This document shows, piece by piece, positions 5,469 through 6,341 of a stretch of DNA of 6,341 bases. Position 1 is the first letter of the stretch. Each line of letters starts with the position of its first letter. This stretch comes from Thiomonas sp. Lineage in GTDB: Bacteria > Pseudomonadota > Gammaproteobacteria > Burkholderiales > Burkholderiaceae_C. A program made the translations under genes and the position numbers. Under the pieces are notes generated by a model that worked only from the letters and a program-made list of their open reading frames with translations, did not search any database and was not told where the DNA came from. The stretch spans positions 1 to 6,341 of the forward strand of contig DAIDHU010000281.1 in NCBI GenBank assembly GCA_027451915.1, in the 5' to 3' direction.

Positions 5469-6269
5469 TCAGTCGGCGTCGCCACGCGGCGCCCACGGCG
5501 CCGGCTGCTTGGCGAGGAAGGCGGCGAAGCCCTTGCGGGCCTCCTCGGTGCCGCGCACGCGGCTGATGGTGCGCGCGGTGAGTTCGACCACCTCGTCGGT
5601 CACCGGGCCGACCTCCAGCGCGGCGAACAATTGCTTGATTTCGCGCTGCGCCTGGGGGCCGCCCTGCAGCAGCTCGTCCACGGTGCGCTGCACCGCGGCG
5701 TCCAGCGCATCGGGCGCCACCACCTCGTGCACCAGGCCGATGGCCAGCGCCTCGGCGGCGCCTATGCGCCGCATGCTCAGGGCCAGGCGCCTGGCCTGGC
5801 GCCGGCCGACGGCATTGACCACGTAGGGCCCGATGACCGAGGGCAGGATGCCGAAGCGCGCCTCGCTGACCGCGAAACTGGCCTGCTCGGAGGCGATGGC
5901 GATGTCGCACACGCAGGCCAGGCCGAAACCTCCGCCCAGCGCAGCGCCCTGGATGCGCGCGATCGTGGGCTTGGGGCAGGTGTCGATGCGCCGCAGCATC
6001 GCCGCGAAGCGGCGCGCGTCGGCCAGGTTCCACTGCTCGTCGGCCTCGCTGGCGCGCTGCATCCACGTCAGGTCGGCCCCGGCGCTGAAATGCCTTCCCT
6101 CGCCGGACAGCACGACCACGCGCACCTCGGGGTCGCTGGCCGCCTGGGCGAAGGCTGCGTCGAGCTGGCCGATCATGGCCTCGTCGAAGGCGTTGAACAC
6201 CTGCGGGCGCGACATGCGCAATTCGGCGACGCCGCCGGCGCGGCGAAGAACGGAAAGGGTCTCGGGCAT
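5469..6269 (-). CDS. liuC: Enoyl-CoA hydratase/isomerase family protein, LiuC-like (methylglutaconyl-CoA hydratase)
   Basis: A 266-residue crotonase. Bacterial LiuC hydrates 3-methylglutaconyl-CoA to HMG-CoA in leucine and isovalerate breakdown. Evidence: the first oxyanion-hole motif HFSAGADLTWM (60-70), the second oxyanion-hole glycines in GAALGGGFGLACVCD (108-122), and the SEARFGILPSVIGPYV segment (135-150) typical of LiuC relatives. Of the two acid residues of rat enoyl-CoA hydratase, the second is kept (E136, matching Glu164) and the first is glycine (G116, matching Glu144); this also occurs in the LiuC-like branch, so it argues for that branch and against plain hydratase chemistry. GGAG (CTCC at 6277-6280 on plus) lies 7 bases before ATG. 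An upstream gene ends 41 bases away, probably in the same operon; the other liu genes are not seen here, so the pathway is moderately sure. Confidence 0.88.
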   Translation of the reverse strand: MPETLSVLRRAGGVAELRMSRPQVFNAFDEAMIGQLDAAFAQAASDPEVRVVVLSGEGRHFSAGADLTWMQRASEADEQWNLADARRFAAMLRRIDTCPKPTIARIQGAALGGGFGLACVCDIAIASEQASFAVSEARFGILPSVIGPYVVNAVGRRQARRLALSMRRIGAAEALAIGLVHEVVAPDALDAAVQRTVDELLQGGPQAQREIKQLFAALEVGPVTDEVVELTARTISRVRGTEEARKGFAAFLAKQPAPWAPRGDAD

Positions 6270-6310
6270 CGAAGGACTCCGTGGGGAAGGTGGGGCGGCG
6301 CCGCGAGGCC

Positions 6311-6341
6311 TCAGGCCAGGTGCAGCGCCTCGCGCGCCAGC
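6311..6341 (-). CDS. C-terminal fragment of an upstream gene, product unknown
   Basis: The last nine codons and a TGA stop (TCA at 6311-6313 on the plus strand) read LAREALHLA in the minus frame. It ends 41 bases before the LiuC-like ATG, the distance expected between two genes of one operon. The fragment is too short to identify; it does not resemble the usual FGVFRM end of methylcrotonyl-CoA carboxylase beta. Whether this frame is truly coding depends on sequence beyond the right edge. Confidence 0.4.
   Translation of the reverse strand, partial: LAREALHLA

Noticed and set aside
1..6341. Mobile elements, CRISPR arrays, tRNA or rRNA genes, toxin-antitoxin or defence genes
   Set aside because: No transposase or integrase motif, spaced identical repeats, cloverleaf sequence or defence domain was seen; codon and base use are even across the window.

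Overview
This is a GC-rich window with dense, short-gap gene packing. The protein families point to a betaproteobacterium of the order Burkholderiales, probably near Bordetella/Achromobacter. That placement rests on codon composition, gene content and the style of the proteins; no marker gene is present to prove it.

Layout. (1) Positions 1-1365, minus strand: the N-terminal 455 codons of an AcoR-type sigma-54 activator (GAF, PAS-like and AAA+ domains) that runs off the left edge. (2) Positions 1366-1601: a divergent intergenic region holding a perfect inverted repeat, an FNR/ANR-like box and an AT-rich promoter patch. (3) Positions 1602-4533, plus strand: a compact five-gene operon encoding a MarR-family regulator, a membrane di-heme cytochrome b561, two tandem secreted YceI-family lipocalin-like proteins, and a beta-class glutathione S-transferase. 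Gaps are 2, 4, 31 and 12 bases. (4) Positions 4534-4718: a 184-185-base spacer with a GC-rich hairpin and GCATGC repeats. (5) Positions 4719-5453, plus strand: a YpfH-like serine esterase. (6) Positions 5469-6269, minus strand: a crotonase of the LiuC (methylglutaconyl-CoA hydratase-like) type, convergent with the esterase. (7) Positions 6311-6341, minus strand: the last nine codons of another gene just upstream of it.

How the genes may work together. The cytochrome b561-YceI pair is known from E. coli (yceJ-yceI). YceI proteins bind isoprenoid or quinone-like lipids, and b561 proteins exchange electrons with quinones in the inner membrane. With a second YceI, a GST and a co-transcribed MarR regulator, the operon reads as an envelope redox or stress module, possibly under oxygen control through the FNR-like box. 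That role is inferred. The flanking regulator, esterase and crotonase look like ordinary, separate metabolic genes. I found no mobile element, CRISPR array, RNA gene or clear new system; the most worthwhile leads are the control region at 1440-1550 and the duplicated YceI module.
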